64,000 bases of DNA from Paenibacillus oryzisoli (lineage in GTDB: Bacteria > Bacillota > Bacilli > Paenibacillales > NBRC-103111), in assembly GCF_001653565.1 (NCBI RefSeq), contig NZ_LYPB01000067.1, positions 1-64,000 on the forward strand, written 5' to 3'. Under the pieces are notes generated by a model that was not told where the DNA came from, did no database searches, and saw only the letters and a list, made by a program, of their open reading frames with translations. Every line of letters begins with the position of its first letter. The first letter of the stretch is position 1. Shown here in pieces: positions 17,962-27,482 of this stretch. The position numbers and the translations under genes were made by a program.

Positions 17962-19242
17962 CTAGATCAAATATCTAAAATAAATATAAATGCTCGACAA
18001 AATAATCGAAATAAGCATCAATGGGAAGCCATATTTCAAATATTTCACGAAGGTAATCGGATACCCCTCTTTGCCGGCTAATCCTGCGACAATTAAGTTC
18101 GCACTCGCCCCGATTAACGTACCATTGCCGCCCAAACAAGCGCCCAAAGCCAGACTCCACCACAGTGGTTCTAAATTATCAACGCCAAGCGTGCCCATTT
18201 CCTGGATTAATGGAATCATCGTGGCTACGAATGGAATGTTGTCGAGGAACGCAGATGCGATCGCGCTCAGCCATAGAATCAGCATTGACGTTGCGAGCAC
18301 ATTGCCCCCTGTCAATTCAATCGCATGTACAGCTAACTGTGTAATTACGCCTGTTTCTACAAGTCCCGATACGAGCACGAACAGACCGACAAAGAAGAAG
18401 ATGGTTGGCCATTCAATACTTTCAAAAGCATGCTCAAGCATCCGCTCACCTGTCAAGAGTAGCAGCAGAAACGCGCCTGCCAAGGCAACCGTGGCCGATT
18501 CCAAATGTAAGCTCTGATGCAGGAAAAAGCCTAGAATGGTAAGGGTCAGAACGATAAGACATTTCGAGAGAAGCTTACGGTCCGTCAGCATCGCCTTCTC
18601 ATCCATCGCCATAATACTCTGTTGCAGCTCTGGGGTAGACTTGATTTGCTTTCCGAAGAGGATAAGGAACAGCGGTATATAAGCCACCATGATAATAATT
18701 GCGATAGGTGCTAGGTTGTTGATGAACGCCATGAACGTAAGCTCTTTCACCGCGCTGCCTATCATAATATTAGGCGGATCACCGATCAGCGTGGCTGTAC
18801 CTCCAACATTGGAAGCAATGATCTGTGTAAAAAGAAACGGAAATGGATTCACGCGAAGCTGTCTCGTAATGCTCAGGGTAACCGGAACCATGAGAAGGAC
18901 GGTCGTCACATTATCCAAAAAGGCAGAGCACACCGCTGTGATAATCACCAGCGCGATCAAAATTCTTCGCGGTTGTCCCTTGGCAAGCTTCGCTGCCTTC
19001 ACTGCAACATATTTGAAAAGCCCCGTTTCCGCCGTAATGCCCACGATAATCATCATCCCGATGAGTAAACCCAACGTGTTGAAGTCGATGTGGTGCAGGG
19101 CTGTCTCCTGGCTCACGATGCCAAAAATTATCATAAGCACCGCACCGATCATGGCGATAATGGTGCGGTGAATTTTCTCGGAAATGATAATTGCATAAAT
19201 AAGTAAGAAGATGCCAATCGCCCAGTAAGCTTGTAATTCCAC
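17962..19242 (-). CDS. ArsB/NhaD-family ion transporter
   Basis: A 426-residue membrane protein with about 11-12 TM helices of the ion-transporter superfamily that includes ArsB, NhaD and SLC13-type carriers. The two inverted halves each carry the family hairpin: SAFLDNVTTVLLMVPV with GGTATLIGDPPN in the first, and SAFLDNIPFVATMIP with LGGNGTLIGASAN in the second. The GTG at 19242 lies 8 nt after GGAGG; the ATG 15 nt upstream overlaps that site and is unlikely. The ion cannot be decided; there are no arsenic genes nearby. A structured leader lies upstream. Confidence 0.9.
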   Translation of the reverse strand: MELQAYWAIGIFLLIYAIIISEKIHRTIIAMIGAVLMIIFGIVSQETALHHIDFNTLGLLIGMMIIVGITAETGLFKYVAVKAAKLAKGQPRRILIALVIITAVCSAFLDNVTTVLLMVPVTLSITRQLRVNPFPFLFTQIIASNVGGTATLIGDPPNIMIGSAVKELTFMAFINNLAPIAIIIMVAYIPLFLILFGKQIKSTPELQQSIMAMDEKAMLTDRKLLSKCLIVLTLTILGFFLHQSLHLESATVALAGAFLLLLLTGERMLEHAFESIEWPTIFFFVGLFVLVSGLVETGVITQLAVHAIELTGGNVLATSMLILWLSAIASAFLDNIPFVATMIPLIQEMGTLGVDNLEPLWWSLALGACLGGNGTLIGASANLIVAGLAGKEGYPITFVKYLKYGFPLMLISIILSSIYIYFRYLI

Positions 19243-19329
19243 TAAATCTGCCTCCATTTTAACTTTATTTCAGGATTTCCAGTATTACCCTGAATTATGT
19301 GATGAACGACCCGCAGTTCCCGGAAAAAG

Positions 19330-19410
19330 ACAAAAAGAGCCCGCTTTTGACAGGCTCCTCCGGGTCAATCCTATATAGGGTAACTATACCGTCTCCCCTG
19401 GGAGTTGTAA
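19330..19410 (-). promoter_or_regulatory. structured leader with intrinsic terminator ahead of the transporter gene
   Basis: On the minus strand GAGCCTG and CGGGCTC form a 7-bp stem with a 7-nt loop followed by TTTTTGTCTTTTT (about 19333-19357). Just upstream are short hairpin-forming segments (CTCC-CAGG-GGAG, GGTA-TAGT-TACC, CCTATATAGG). The terminator lies about 90 nt before the transporter start and about 100 nt after the stop of the gene upstream. It is either that gene's terminator or a riboswitch-like attenuator. It does not match the fluoride, manganese (yybP), M-box or c-di-AMP patterns as I know them. Confidence 0.5.
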
Positions 19411-19456
19411 AGATAAAGTCGTGAGCAGCATCGTGGAACGAATAGAAAGAGTATCT

Positions 19457-19912
19457 TCAACCTCGTACAAGAGGCTCGATGATGTATGTTGAACTCGCTT
19501 GAGGCGTAGATGCTTGCTCGCCGCGCACGACCCATCCATGCGAGAGTACGGCAGTCAGGCGCTGATGCTGCTCCGCGGTAAGACTGGCCACGACCGCTTC
19601 GTGACCGGGTTCGAGCTGCAACTCAGCCTCCTGGCCGAATACGACGAGAATCCAGCTGGCGATGCCGCGCAGCGTATTGTATTTGATCTGGTAGCCGTGA
19701 CGAACGGCTTGCTCGAACGAAGCGAGATCCTCGCTCGCTAACTCGGTTAGGCGCTTATAGTCGAATTGGAACTTGCTTTCATCCACTGGAAGCCGGCCAT
19801 CTTGGACCCGCTGAAGCAGCTCGTCTGCGGAAGATTCTTGGGTCTTGAGTGATTCTAGGATGAGTGCATCCCATTGCGACAGTTTAACTGGGGTAGTTTC
19901 GGGTGTTGGCAT
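19457..19912 (-). CDS. small protein of unknown function
   Basis: A 151-residue soluble protein, acidic and helical in its first half, with a hydrophobic strand region (GIASWILVVFG) in the middle and a short C-terminal beta-rich part. No signal peptide, membrane helix or catalytic motif is visible, and I do not recognise the family. AGGAG lies 9 nt before the ATG at 19912. It lies between the ion transporter and the peptide-type importer on the same strand. Confidence 0.7.
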   Translation of the reverse strand: MPTPETTPVKLSQWDALILESLKTQESSADELLQRVQDGRLPVDESKFQFDYKRLTELASEDLASFEQAVRHGYQIKYNTLRGIASWILVVFGQEAELQLEPGHEAVVASLTAEQHQRLTAVLSHGWVVRGEQASTPQASSTYIIEPLVRG

Positions 19913-19949
19913 TGGTATTCGCTCCTATCTGTGAATGCGGCTTTGTATG

Positions 19950-19994
19950 AAAGAGACTGCCCGACCGTCCTAATCGACGATGAGGCAGTCTTCT
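19950..19994 (-). terminator. terminator of the importer operon
   Basis: On the minus strand AAGACTGCC and GGCAGTCTCTTT form a stem 22 nt after the stop of the binding-protein gene. The T-run is weak. Confidence 0.6.
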
Positions 19995-20015
19995 TCGCAT
20001 GTTCAGTGGTTCAGC

Positions 20016-21857
20016 TTACTTGCTGGATTTGCTGGCGTTGTACTTGCTCAAGAAATCCTTCGCTTTAGCAGGGTCTGCTTTGAGCTCTAATCCCGTTTTG
20101 ACCAGCGGGCTTAATGTAGAGATGGCTTTAAACTTATTGTTCTTGTAGTACGCAAGGAATTCGTCTTGATTGATGGAATACAGCACAGCTTTTCTCAAGT
20201 CAGCGCTCTTGGCAATCTCACGGTTCTTGGTGTTGAACAATAGGTAGGATACGGCGTTACTAGGGATTGTTTGAAGCGAAAGCTTGGTATCCGCTTTGAC
20301 AACGTCGAACTTGACTTCGGACACGCCGTAGTACAAGTGAATCTCGCCGCTTCTTAGCGCTGACAAGGAAGCTTCAGCATCTTTGATGAAACGGATTTTG
20401 ATGGAGTCGACTTTCGGCTCGTATTTCGTCCCCTTCATATAACCTGGGTTTTTGTAGAAGACAGCTTCATAGTCCGTTTTGTAAGAAAGAATGTAAGGTC
20501 CGCTTGTTGCCAACGTATTGTTGTATTTCGCGCCTTCCGTAATCGTCGCTTGGTCGCCGTAGGCGATGTCTTTATTTACGTCATATTTGGCTATATCATA
20601 CGTGTTGATGCTTTCGACTTGCTTTTTGGAGACGATACCCGCCGATTGATGAGCTAAATAGTTCAATACTTGCGGGAATGGTTCCGTCGTTGTCAGCTTA
20701 ACAACTTGATACTTGCCTTCTTTGTTGCTTGCTTGCTTTTTATCCCCTACAAGGGAGGAAATTTTAGCGTCCAGACCTTTTTCCAAACTCGATTTGATGG
20801 TATCGGAACCGCCGGATACTTTAACGGATTCAAGTACAGCAGGGTCTGTTACAAGCTCTACATTTTTAATATGTTCATGCAATGTAAATGTACGGTGATT
20901 CGGTACCGAATTTTTATCCTTAGCACGGTTTAGGGAGAAAATAACATCTTCAGCACCAACGCGTTCGCCGGAGTCAACCGCTAGCTTATTCTTAACTTGG
21001 GCGAAATCGATGTCGTCACGAAGCAAGAAGTAGTAGTCTGAATTGCCGTTTGCAATCGCAAAGTTATGCGAAAGAGAGCCTTCCGCGGTTAGCTTGTCAT
21101 CATCTGTCAAGTTGAGCAGACGTACATACATGTTCGTGTTGATAATATTGATCGAACCGTCGTTTCCTTTGATCGGATCAAGTGATGTTAGAGAAGGAAG
21201 CGTTGATTGCAGAATGATCGGGTCTTTCGCACGTTTGGCCGTATCTTTGAAGTCTAGTTCTTCCCAAGGCAGGGAACGTGACTTCGAGAGACGTACAGAC
21301 TCTTTCTTCAAAACATCTTGATTAAATGCTTGTGCTTTGAGTGAATTGTAGAGCGGTGCAATGTAGGCTTTATCAAGGACTAATTGCTGTTCGAATTTTT
21401 TGTATGTGTCCGTGTATTGTTCCGCTGTTTGGCCTGCAGCTTGATCAATCAGCTTGTCGATCTCTGGATCGGACATAATGCTGTAGTCACCACCTGTTTT
21501 GAAGAGGGAACGTACCGCATAGTCCGGGTTACCTGTAACCGTGGTCCAGCTGGACAAGGCAGCGTCGAAGTTGCCTGCATCTTGTTGCGCTTTGAACGTA
21601 CCGTAATCCGGCTGGATGTTTAACTTAACGTTAAAACCGTTCTTCGTAAGCTGATCGCGCACGATGTTAAGGTCTGTTTCATTGGAGCTCATACCCAACA
21701 GTTCGATGTCGACAGGGGTAGTGTTCGCTGCAGCTGTTGCTCCTGCTGATGGTGTTGGTGACGCTGCTGCGTCATCTTTGGTTGTGAAATTGCATCCACT
21801 TAGCATCATAGAGACACCGAGGAGAACGGGGATGACGACCTTGCTTTTCTTAATCAT
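20016..21857 (-). CDS. peptide-type ABC substrate-binding lipoprotein, circularly permuted
   Basis: A 613-residue lipoprotein (lipobox MMLSGC) of the OppA/DppA (SBP_bac_5) class, but with its halves exchanged. Residues about 48-190 match the normal C-terminal part: IVRDQLTKNGFNVKL, DAALSSWTTVTGNPD, SDPEIDKLIDQA, then IAPLYNS. After a short linker, residues from about 210 on match the normal N-terminal part (SLTSLDPIKG, then YYFLLRDDIDF, GAEDVIFSLNRA). The protein ends at LRKAVLYSINQDEFL and DPAKAKDFLSKYN, exactly where a normal protein would continue with the segment found here at the N-terminus. All parts of the fold seem present. AGGAGG precedes the ATG. It is the last gene of the importer operon. 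Confidence 0.88.
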   Translation of the reverse strand: MIKKSKVVIPVLLGVSMMLSGCNFTTKDDAAASPTPSAGATAAANTTPVDIELLGMSSNETDLNIVRDQLTKNGFNVKLNIQPDYGTFKAQQDAGNFDAALSSWTTVTGNPDYAVRSLFKTGGDYSIMSDPEIDKLIDQAAGQTAEQYTDTYKKFEQQLVLDKAYIAPLYNSLKAQAFNQDVLKKESVRLSKSRSLPWEELDFKDTAKRAKDPIILQSTLPSLTSLDPIKGNDGSINIINTNMYVRLLNLTDDDKLTAEGSLSHNFAIANGNSDYYFLLRDDIDFAQVKNKLAVDSGERVGAEDVIFSLNRAKDKNSVPNHRTFTLHEHIKNVELVTDPAVLESVKVSGGSDTIKSSLEKGLDAKISSLVGDKKQASNKEGKYQVVKLTTTEPFPQVLNYLAHQSAGIVSKKQVESINTYDIAKYDVNKDIAYGDQATITEGAKYNNTLATSGPYILSYKTDYEAVFYKNPGYMKGTKYEPKVDSIKIRFIKDAEASLSALRSGEIHLYYGVSEVKFDVVKADTKLSLQTIPSNAVSYLLFNTKNREIAKSADLRKAVLYSINQDEFLAYYKNNKFKAISTLSPLVKTGLELKADPAKAKDFLSKYNASKSSK

Positions 21858-21981
21858 TGATTGACCCTCCTAGTAAAAGTAAGTGTATGAACGCACATTC
21901 ATTCCATATCCTTCTGTGTTGTGTAACCTGAGAATTCATGGAGTAAGAATGAAGATTCCAAGTAGTTGCTGTAATGCTTGC

Positions 21982-23490
21982 TTAATCCAGCTTGGGATCA
22001 AGCGCGTCGCGAAGGCCGTCTCCAAGGAAGTTGAAGGACAGCACGAGTGCGATGATCGCCAGACCAGGGTAGATGGCCGTATAGGCATGAGTCTCCAGGT
22101 AGGAACTTCCCACCTTTAGAATGTTACCCCACTCGGGAATATGCGGCTCGACGCCGAGTCCGAGGTAGCTTAAGCTGCTCGTTGAGATGATGGCTCCGCC
22201 GACTGTTAGCGTAGACTTAACAATCATCGGTGCGATGGAGTTCGGGATAATATGTCTGAGCAAAATGATGAAATCGCCGGCGCCGAAAGCGCGCGCGGCT
22301 TGCACATATTCAAGTGTAGTGACGAGCATCACGTTGGCTCGCATGGTCCGAGCATACGTAGGGATAGCCCCGATGCTCAGCGCAAGGATGAGATTGACTG
22401 TGCTGGCACCGAATGCTGCGATGATAGCAATAGCTAGCAGGATGCCTGGAATGGCGTACAGGATATCAAGCGCTCGCATGACGAGATTGTCGGTACTGCG
22501 TCCGTAGTAGCCGGATATTGCACCCAACGACCCTCCAATAATGACGGGGATCAAGGTGGAGAGGATACCGACAAAGAGCGAGATACGTGCGCCGAATACG
22601 ATTCGAGAGAACAGGCATCGGCCGAAGTTGTCCGTACCAAGCGGATAGGTGAGGCTTGGCGATTGCAGGATAGCTCCGTAATTATTGTCGATTGCCATTC
22701 CGTAGTCGAAAGTTAAATAACTGCACAACGAGATTGAAATAAGAAAGCCGATGAACCACAGACCGAGCATGGAAGTCGAGCTGCGGGACAGTCGATCTAC
22801 AACCTCATTCAATTTCGTGCCCGAGGAATCATGCCTGTTCTTAAGTTTGGACATTAACAGGATGCCAAGCGCGAGAGCGAACACATTACCCGTTAGAGCA
22901 GTTGCAAGCAGCAGTACCGCGACGATCCACAACCACTTGGGCAGGATCTGGCCATCCCCATATCGGGAGATCAGAAGCAGGGCAAGTAGTTGAATGGCTC
23001 CCGCGACTAAAATGAGCCCCATACCCGGTACGAACAAGTTAGATACATACGGTTTAAAGACGTTTAGAGCTGAGACAGCGAAGACGAACAGGGTCGTCAA
23101 CAAAGCGTAGAACGAGAGTATATACGCTGCGTTCTTCTTGCGCTTGATAAGTTGAAAGGCAGCTGTAACGATGAAAATATTAGCAGTCAGCAAGCTGAGC
23201 AATAGCAGGTAGCCTAACCAACGAGTGGTGCGGCGTATCTCGCCATGTTGGAGCAAATCTCTGCGAATTAACGCCATAGTTCCTAGTTGAAGAAGTGCAA
23301 AGACCAAATAAGAGACAAAGGCAGCGAAAACGGCTGAATGCACAGCCAAGTGGGCTCCCTCGAAGCTGTTGATCAACAATACCAGGGCCAAACTTAACGA
23401 GGCGATCCCCGCAAAGCTGGCCTGTCCGTATTCGGAGGAGGTACGTAATCTGAAATGAGTATCTTGTTTTGTAAGTGTCGATGTGGTCAC
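21982..23490 (-). CDS. ABC permease (DppC-like) with extra N-terminal membrane region
   Basis: A 502-residue permease; normal DppC/OppC proteins are near 300. The first 230 or so residues contain about six additional hydrophobic helices. Two of these end in similar segments, ANIFIVTAAFQLIKRKKN and GNVFALALGILLMSKLKN, hinting at an internal repeat. The DppC core follows: PLGTDNFGRCLFSRIVFGARIS, then the EAA-type loop AARAFGAGDFIILLRHIIPN and FLGDGLRDALDPK at the end. The start is a GTG with a modest AGGTGA site. It lies 11 nt after its partner permease gene. Confidence 0.9.
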   Translation of the reverse strand: MTTSTLTKQDTHFRLRTSSEYGQASFAGIASLSLALVLLINSFEGAHLAVHSAVFAAFVSYLVFALLQLGTMALIRRDLLQHGEIRRTTRWLGYLLLLSLLTANIFIVTAAFQLIKRKKNAAYILSFYALLTTLFVFAVSALNVFKPYVSNLFVPGMGLILVAGAIQLLALLLISRYGDGQILPKWLWIVAVLLLATALTGNVFALALGILLMSKLKNRHDSSGTKLNEVVDRLSRSSTSMLGLWFIGFLISISLCSYLTFDYGMAIDNNYGAILQSPSLTYPLGTDNFGRCLFSRIVFGARISLFVGILSTLIPVIIGGSLGAISGYYGRSTDNLVMRALDILYAIPGILLAIAIIAAFGASTVNLILALSIGAIPTYARTMRANVMLVTTLEYVQAARAFGAGDFIILLRHIIPNSIAPMIVKSTLTVGGAIISTSSLSYLGLGVEPHIPEWGNILKVGSSYLETHAYTAIYPGLAIIALVLSFNFLGDGLRDALDPKLD

Positions 23491-23501
23491 GTGGTCACCT
23501 G

Positions 23502-24944
23502 CTAGTATTGTTTCATTTTGGAACGGATTCTTGGATCAATAAAGGCGTATAGAATGTCAATGATGACATTGACGATAGAGATTGTGATGGCTGTATAGAC
23601 GACGCCACCCATAATTGCGGGAATATCGGGAATGAACTGCTTGTCCACGATATAGCTTCCGATCCCGTTGATATTGAAAACTTTCTCCGTTACAGCCGCT
23701 CCGCCAAGCATCGCACCGAACTGAAGTCCGATGACTGTAATAATCGGGATTAGCGCATTACCTACGGCGTGCTTCCAAAGCACCTGGCTGCGAGACAACC
23801 CTTTGGCCCGGGCGGTCGTGATATAATCCTCGTGGATGACCTCTAGCGTAGAAGAACGCGTCATCCGAGCGACTGCCGCCGTAAGGCCTGTTCCCAATAC
23901 AACAATCGGCATGATCATCGTCAGTGCATTTTGCGGATTATATGTAGCGGGAAGCCAGTGCAGCTTGATTGAGAAATTCAGGATGAGGACGAGCCCTTGC
24001 CAGAAGTTAGGGATCGACAACCCAATTAGTGCAATCAGCATGAACGTATAGTCGAAGAATGAATTCGGCCGAGTGGCAGATATCAACCCGATCGGGAGCG
24101 CGATCAGCACCGCTACAATCGTGGATATCACGGTTAGCGTCAGCGTCACGGGAAACTTCGCGGCGATGGAGGTGGTGACATCTTCACTTCCTGCAAACGA
24201 TTTGCCTAGATCAAATGTCAGGATACCGCGAAACGTATGCCAAAGCTGAGTCAGATACGGTTGATCAAGCCCGTAAAGTTGATTAAACTTAGCAATCTGC
24301 TCTGCTGTAGCCGTTTCCCCTATAATATTCGCGGCAGGATTCATTGGCGATAAATAGAGAATGGTAAAGACGAGAAAGGCTACACCAAAAATGACGAAAA
24401 CGGTCATCACAAGCCGTTCAGCGATGTATTTGAAATAAGCATTATTATAAATCAACATAAGAATGTACATGAGAACGCCGGGAATAATGGATATAGCAAG
24501 AAACGCCGGGTGCCGAATCAATTGAGTAAATGTATCGGCATAAGTTGTCTGCGACCTGCCATTCCCATCTTGCTCAGCATCAAGGTGACGCAATAATGCT
24601 TCTCTGAACTTGATTGTCCCGATTCGGTTAGCTTCGCGATTCAGTTTCTCTGGTGTAACGTTCTGTCCGAAGAATCGGTGCTTGCGCTCAAGTTGTTCTC
24701 GCGCCTCCGTGATCAGCTGATCGCGATATCCAGAGGAAATCCATTGCTGTTCTAACTTGTCCATATTTGCCCTGTGCATACTCTTCTTCTTACTGGATAA
24801 ATAGACACCATAGATGATTAGATGCAAGGGGGCTCCTGCTAGTACTAGCAGAAAGCGATAAGTTGGATGCAATAGCATTTTGGAAAAAATGTTCCCGAGT
24901 CGGTCGACTAGAGGTGTATCGATAGCTGAGGTGTGCCCGGTCAA
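23502..24944 (-). CDS. ABC permease (DppB-like) with N-terminal membrane-helix extension
   Basis: A 480-residue permease; DppB-type proteins are usually near 310-340. The DppB core begins near residue 175 (YIAERLVMTVFVIFGVAFLV) and includes the TTARAKGLSRSQVLWKHAVG coupling loop. The extension has one TM near 30-50, a charged helical stretch of about 95 residues (QLERKHRFFGQNVTPEKLNR) and a second TM near 150-172. Both extra helices follow a similar HPxxxxL pattern. The TTG start follows AAAGGAG at 9 nt. It is the first gene of the importer operon. Confidence 0.9.
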   Translation of the reverse strand: MTGHTSAIDTPLVDRLGNIFSKMLLHPTYRFLLVLAGAPLHLIIYGVYLSSKKKSMHRANMDKLEQQWISSGYRDQLITEAREQLERKHRFFGQNVTPEKLNREANRIGTIKFREALLRHLDAEQDGNGRSQTTYADTFTQLIRHPAFLAISIIPGVLMYILMLIYNNAYFKYIAERLVMTVFVIFGVAFLVFTILYLSPMNPAANIIGETATAEQIAKFNQLYGLDQPYLTQLWHTFRGILTFDLGKSFAGSEDVTTSIAAKFPVTLTLTVISTIVAVLIALPIGLISATRPNSFFDYTFMLIALIGLSIPNFWQGLVLILNFSIKLHWLPATYNPQNALTMIMPIVVLGTGLTAAVARMTRSSTLEVIHEDYITTARAKGLSRSQVLWKHAVGNALIPIITVIGLQFGAMLGGAAVTEKVFNINGIGSYIVDKQFIPDIPAIMGGVVYTAITISIVNVIIDILYAFIDPRIRSKMKQY

Positions 24945-25166
24945 GTTCGTATGCTCCTTTGTCGGTCAGTTTATATTGCATTATTCCGATCGATATAGTA
25001 GATTTTAAAAGTGGTAGCTAAAAATGTCAATGGTCAAATAATAGTTTCATTTTTTTGAAATATATATTTTTTTTATAGTTGCGATTCGAATAGCTTATAT
25101 TTTAACATGTAAATACAAATGATAGAAACTTTCTTTTCAAGTTTATCCCAACTCGAAGGTGATTAT

Positions 25167-26900
25167 ATGACATCCATACTAGAAGTGAAGCAATTGTCTG
25201 TCTCTTTCTACGCTCGCGATAAAGAAGTTGAAGCGGTTCGTAACGTAAGTTTCTCGGTTCGCGAAGGCGAGACACTGGGAATCGTCGGTGAATCCGGCAG
25301 CGGGAAGAGTGTTACTGCACGTACAATCATGAGGTTACTGCCATCGCCTCCTTCGATGGTGAAGGGGGGCGAGGTTCTCTTCCATGGGCAGAACCTCGCT
25401 GATAAGTCAGATCTCGAGATGGAGCAGATTCGCGGCCGCGATATCGGTATGATCTTTCAAGATCCGATGTCCTCTTTGAACCCAACGATGCGCATAGGTC
25501 GGCAGATTGAGGAGAGTCTGATCAAGCATCGAAGGCTTAGCAAGGAAGAAGCACAACAGGAAGCAATTGAGATGCTGAAGCTGGTCGGGATCCCCTACGC
25601 AGAAACACGCTATTTACAGTATCCCCATGAATTTTCCGGAGGTATGCGTCAACGTGTAATGATTGCTATCGCACTTGCTTGTCGACCATCCCTGCTGATC
25701 GCGGACGAGCCGACGACTTCGCTTGACGTCACCATTCAGGCGCAAATTCTGCACCAGATGAAAGAGATTCAACGTAAGCTCGGCACATCGATCATCTTGA
25801 TTACGCACGATCTTGGTGTCGTAGCCGGCATGTGCGACCGGGTCGTGGTTATGAAAGATGGTGAGGTCGTTGAGACGGGCACAACGGAAGAAATTTTCTC
25901 ATCGCCCAAGCATCCCTATACGGTGCGTCTCCTGAACGCACTGCCAAGGCTTGACGAGAAAAAGAAACCTAAGCTGGTTTCGGCAGTCACGCGTTCGGCA
26001 GATGATCGCCCGCTGCTGGAGGTCCGGTCACTTAGACAGCATTTCAATTTAGGCAAAGGCCAGATCATCAAAGCGGTCAACGATGTCAGCTTTGATATTC
26101 GTGCCGGGGAGACGTTAGGTGTAGTAGGAGAATCAGGTTGCGGGAAGTCAACCACGGGGCGAACGATCCTGCGGTTAAACGAGGCGACAGGCGGAGAGGT
26201 GCTGTACAAGGGTATCTCGCTTAATCAGCTATCCCGTAAGGAGATGAAGACAATGCGCCGCTACATGCAGATGATCTTCCAAGATCCGTATGCCTCCCTA
26301 AACCCCCGTATGCGCGTTGCTGACATCATTGGTGAGGCGTTGGACCTTCACAGCATGACGAAGAGCAAGGGGGAACGGCAATATCGGATCGAGGAGCTGC
26401 TTGAGATGGTTGGTCTTAGCCCCTCACATGCGATGCGCTACCCGCATGAGTTCTCCGGCGGGCAGCGGCAGCGGATCGGCATCGCCCGAACACTGGCGGT
26501 CGAGCCGGAGTTTATCGTTTGCGATGAGCCGTTGTCGGCTCTGGATGTTTCCATCCAGGCGCAGATCGTTAAGTTGCTAGAAGAGTTGCAACAGCGATTA
26601 GGGCTGACGTACTTATTCATCGCTCACGACCTCTCGATGGTTAAACATATCAGCGATCGTGTTGCCGTGATGTACAAAGGCAAAATCGTTGAACTCGCAG
26701 AGAGCGAAGAGTTGTATGCGAACCCGATGCACGCCTATACCAAGTCGTTGCTCGCGGCAATTCCAGTCCCTGATCCGGCAGTGGAGTCCCGTAAGGCGTT
26801 CGTGCCGCTTATTGATTCCTCGCTACAAGATCCGTACGGGTTAGAGCGGTCGCGGTTTGTCGAAGTGACGCCTGGCCATTGGTTAGCTGTCAACGAATGA
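25167..26900 (+). CDS. fused double ABC ATPase (DppD-DppF type)
   Basis: A 577-residue protein with two complete nucleotide-binding domains. The first has GESGSGKSV, FSGGMRQR and LIADEPTTSLD. The second starts near residue 290 and has GESGCGKST, FSGGQRQR and VCDEPLSALD. Each ends with the peptide-importer tail (HPYTVRLLNALP; HAYTKSLLAAIPVPDP). It would drive the importer encoded divergently to its left. GAAGGTGA precedes the ATG at 25167; an upstream extension of 16 codons is open but unsupported. A strong terminator follows. Confidence 0.95.
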   Translation: MTSILEVKQLSVSFYARDKEVEAVRNVSFSVREGETLGIVGESGSGKSVTARTIMRLLPSPPSMVKGGEVLFHGQNLADKSDLEMEQIRGRDIGMIFQDPMSSLNPTMRIGRQIEESLIKHRRLSKEEAQQEAIEMLKLVGIPYAETRYLQYPHEFSGGMRQRVMIAIALACRPSLLIADEPTTSLDVTIQAQILHQMKEIQRKLGTSIILITHDLGVVAGMCDRVVVMKDGEVVETGTTEEIFSSPKHPYTVRLLNALPRLDEKKKPKLVSAVTRSADDRPLLEVRSLRQHFNLGKGQIIKAVNDVSFDIRAGETLGVVGESGCGKSTTGRTILRLNEATGGEVLYKGISLNQLSRKEMKTMRRYMQMIFQDPYASLNPRMRVADIIGEALDLHSMTKSKGERQYRIEELLEMVGLSPSHAMRYPHEFSGGQRQRIGIARTLAVEPEFIVCDEPLSALDVSIQAQIVKLLEELQQRLGLTYLFIAHDLSMVKHISDRVAVMYKGKIVELAESEELYANPMHAYTKSLLAAIPVPDPAVESRKAFVPLIDSSLQDPYGLERSRFVEVTPGHWLAVNE

Positions 26901-26910
26901 TAATATAAGG

Positions 26911-26946
26911 AAAGCGCGTCCCTCTTGAAGGGGACGCGCTTTTTTG
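26911..26946 (+). terminator. intrinsic terminator of the ATPase gene
   Basis: AAAGCGCGTCCC and GGGACGCGCTTTTTT form a 12-bp stem with a 7-8-nt loop and a T-run. Confidence 0.92.
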
Positions 26947-27078
26947 AAAATATCAGAATTTATAAGTTTTACTTACTAATTATGCTGAATTTCTAGATGA
27001 ACGCTCCTGTCCTTCAAAGGACGGCGTAGCCATTTATTTCGCATGCTAGAATGCATTGTTTTGGGATGGCCTAGTGAA

Positions 27079-27265
27079 TAACTGGATTTTCTGCAGCTAA
27101 TTCCAAAGAAATCACGTCTTTTTGCATAATAACTGGATTTCCTCCCATTATTTCAGCTCAATGTGGTCAAACCTGACAGTTCGAACAAGATTAGATGTAG
27201 AAAATCCAGTTAAACTTCCTTGGAGGCTAGTTTTATCCTGAAATAGATGTAGGAAATCCAGTTAA
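27079..27265. repeat. family A intergenic array, copy A4 (four units)
   Basis: Units at 27079-27100, 27130-27151, 27191-27213 and 27243-27265 give steps of 51, 61 and 52 bp. Two are forward (TAACTGGATTT...), two inverted (TAGATGTAG...CCAGTTAA). It lies between two plus-strand genes, beyond the ATPase terminator. No feature could be named in 26947-27078 or 27266-27482. Confidence 0.9.
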
Positions 27266-27482
27266 TTGCCACAGTTCCTCCGTCTCAGCCTCAGCATCGC
27301 ACGCAAACTCGAAAAATAGTAGTATAAATCAGAGGGAGGGGCCAGCGCAATCTGCAGGGATTGCCGTCTTTTGCAGGTAAATGAGTACGGATTTTATGGT
27401 ATCGGGCAGGAAAATGTTATGATAGTTGAACGAACGAATGCCGAAGAGAAAGCGAATGAACACAGAGCTCGAGGTGATAACA

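Noticed and set aside
19330..19410. Assignment of the transporter leader to a fluoride, manganese, magnesium or c-di-AMP riboswitch
   Set aside because: The core signature sequences of these classes, as I know them, are not present.
25119..25166. Sixteen-codon N-terminal extension of the fused ATPase
   Set aside because: It has no ribosome binding site, and the downstream ATG has a good one and gives the normal family N-terminus.
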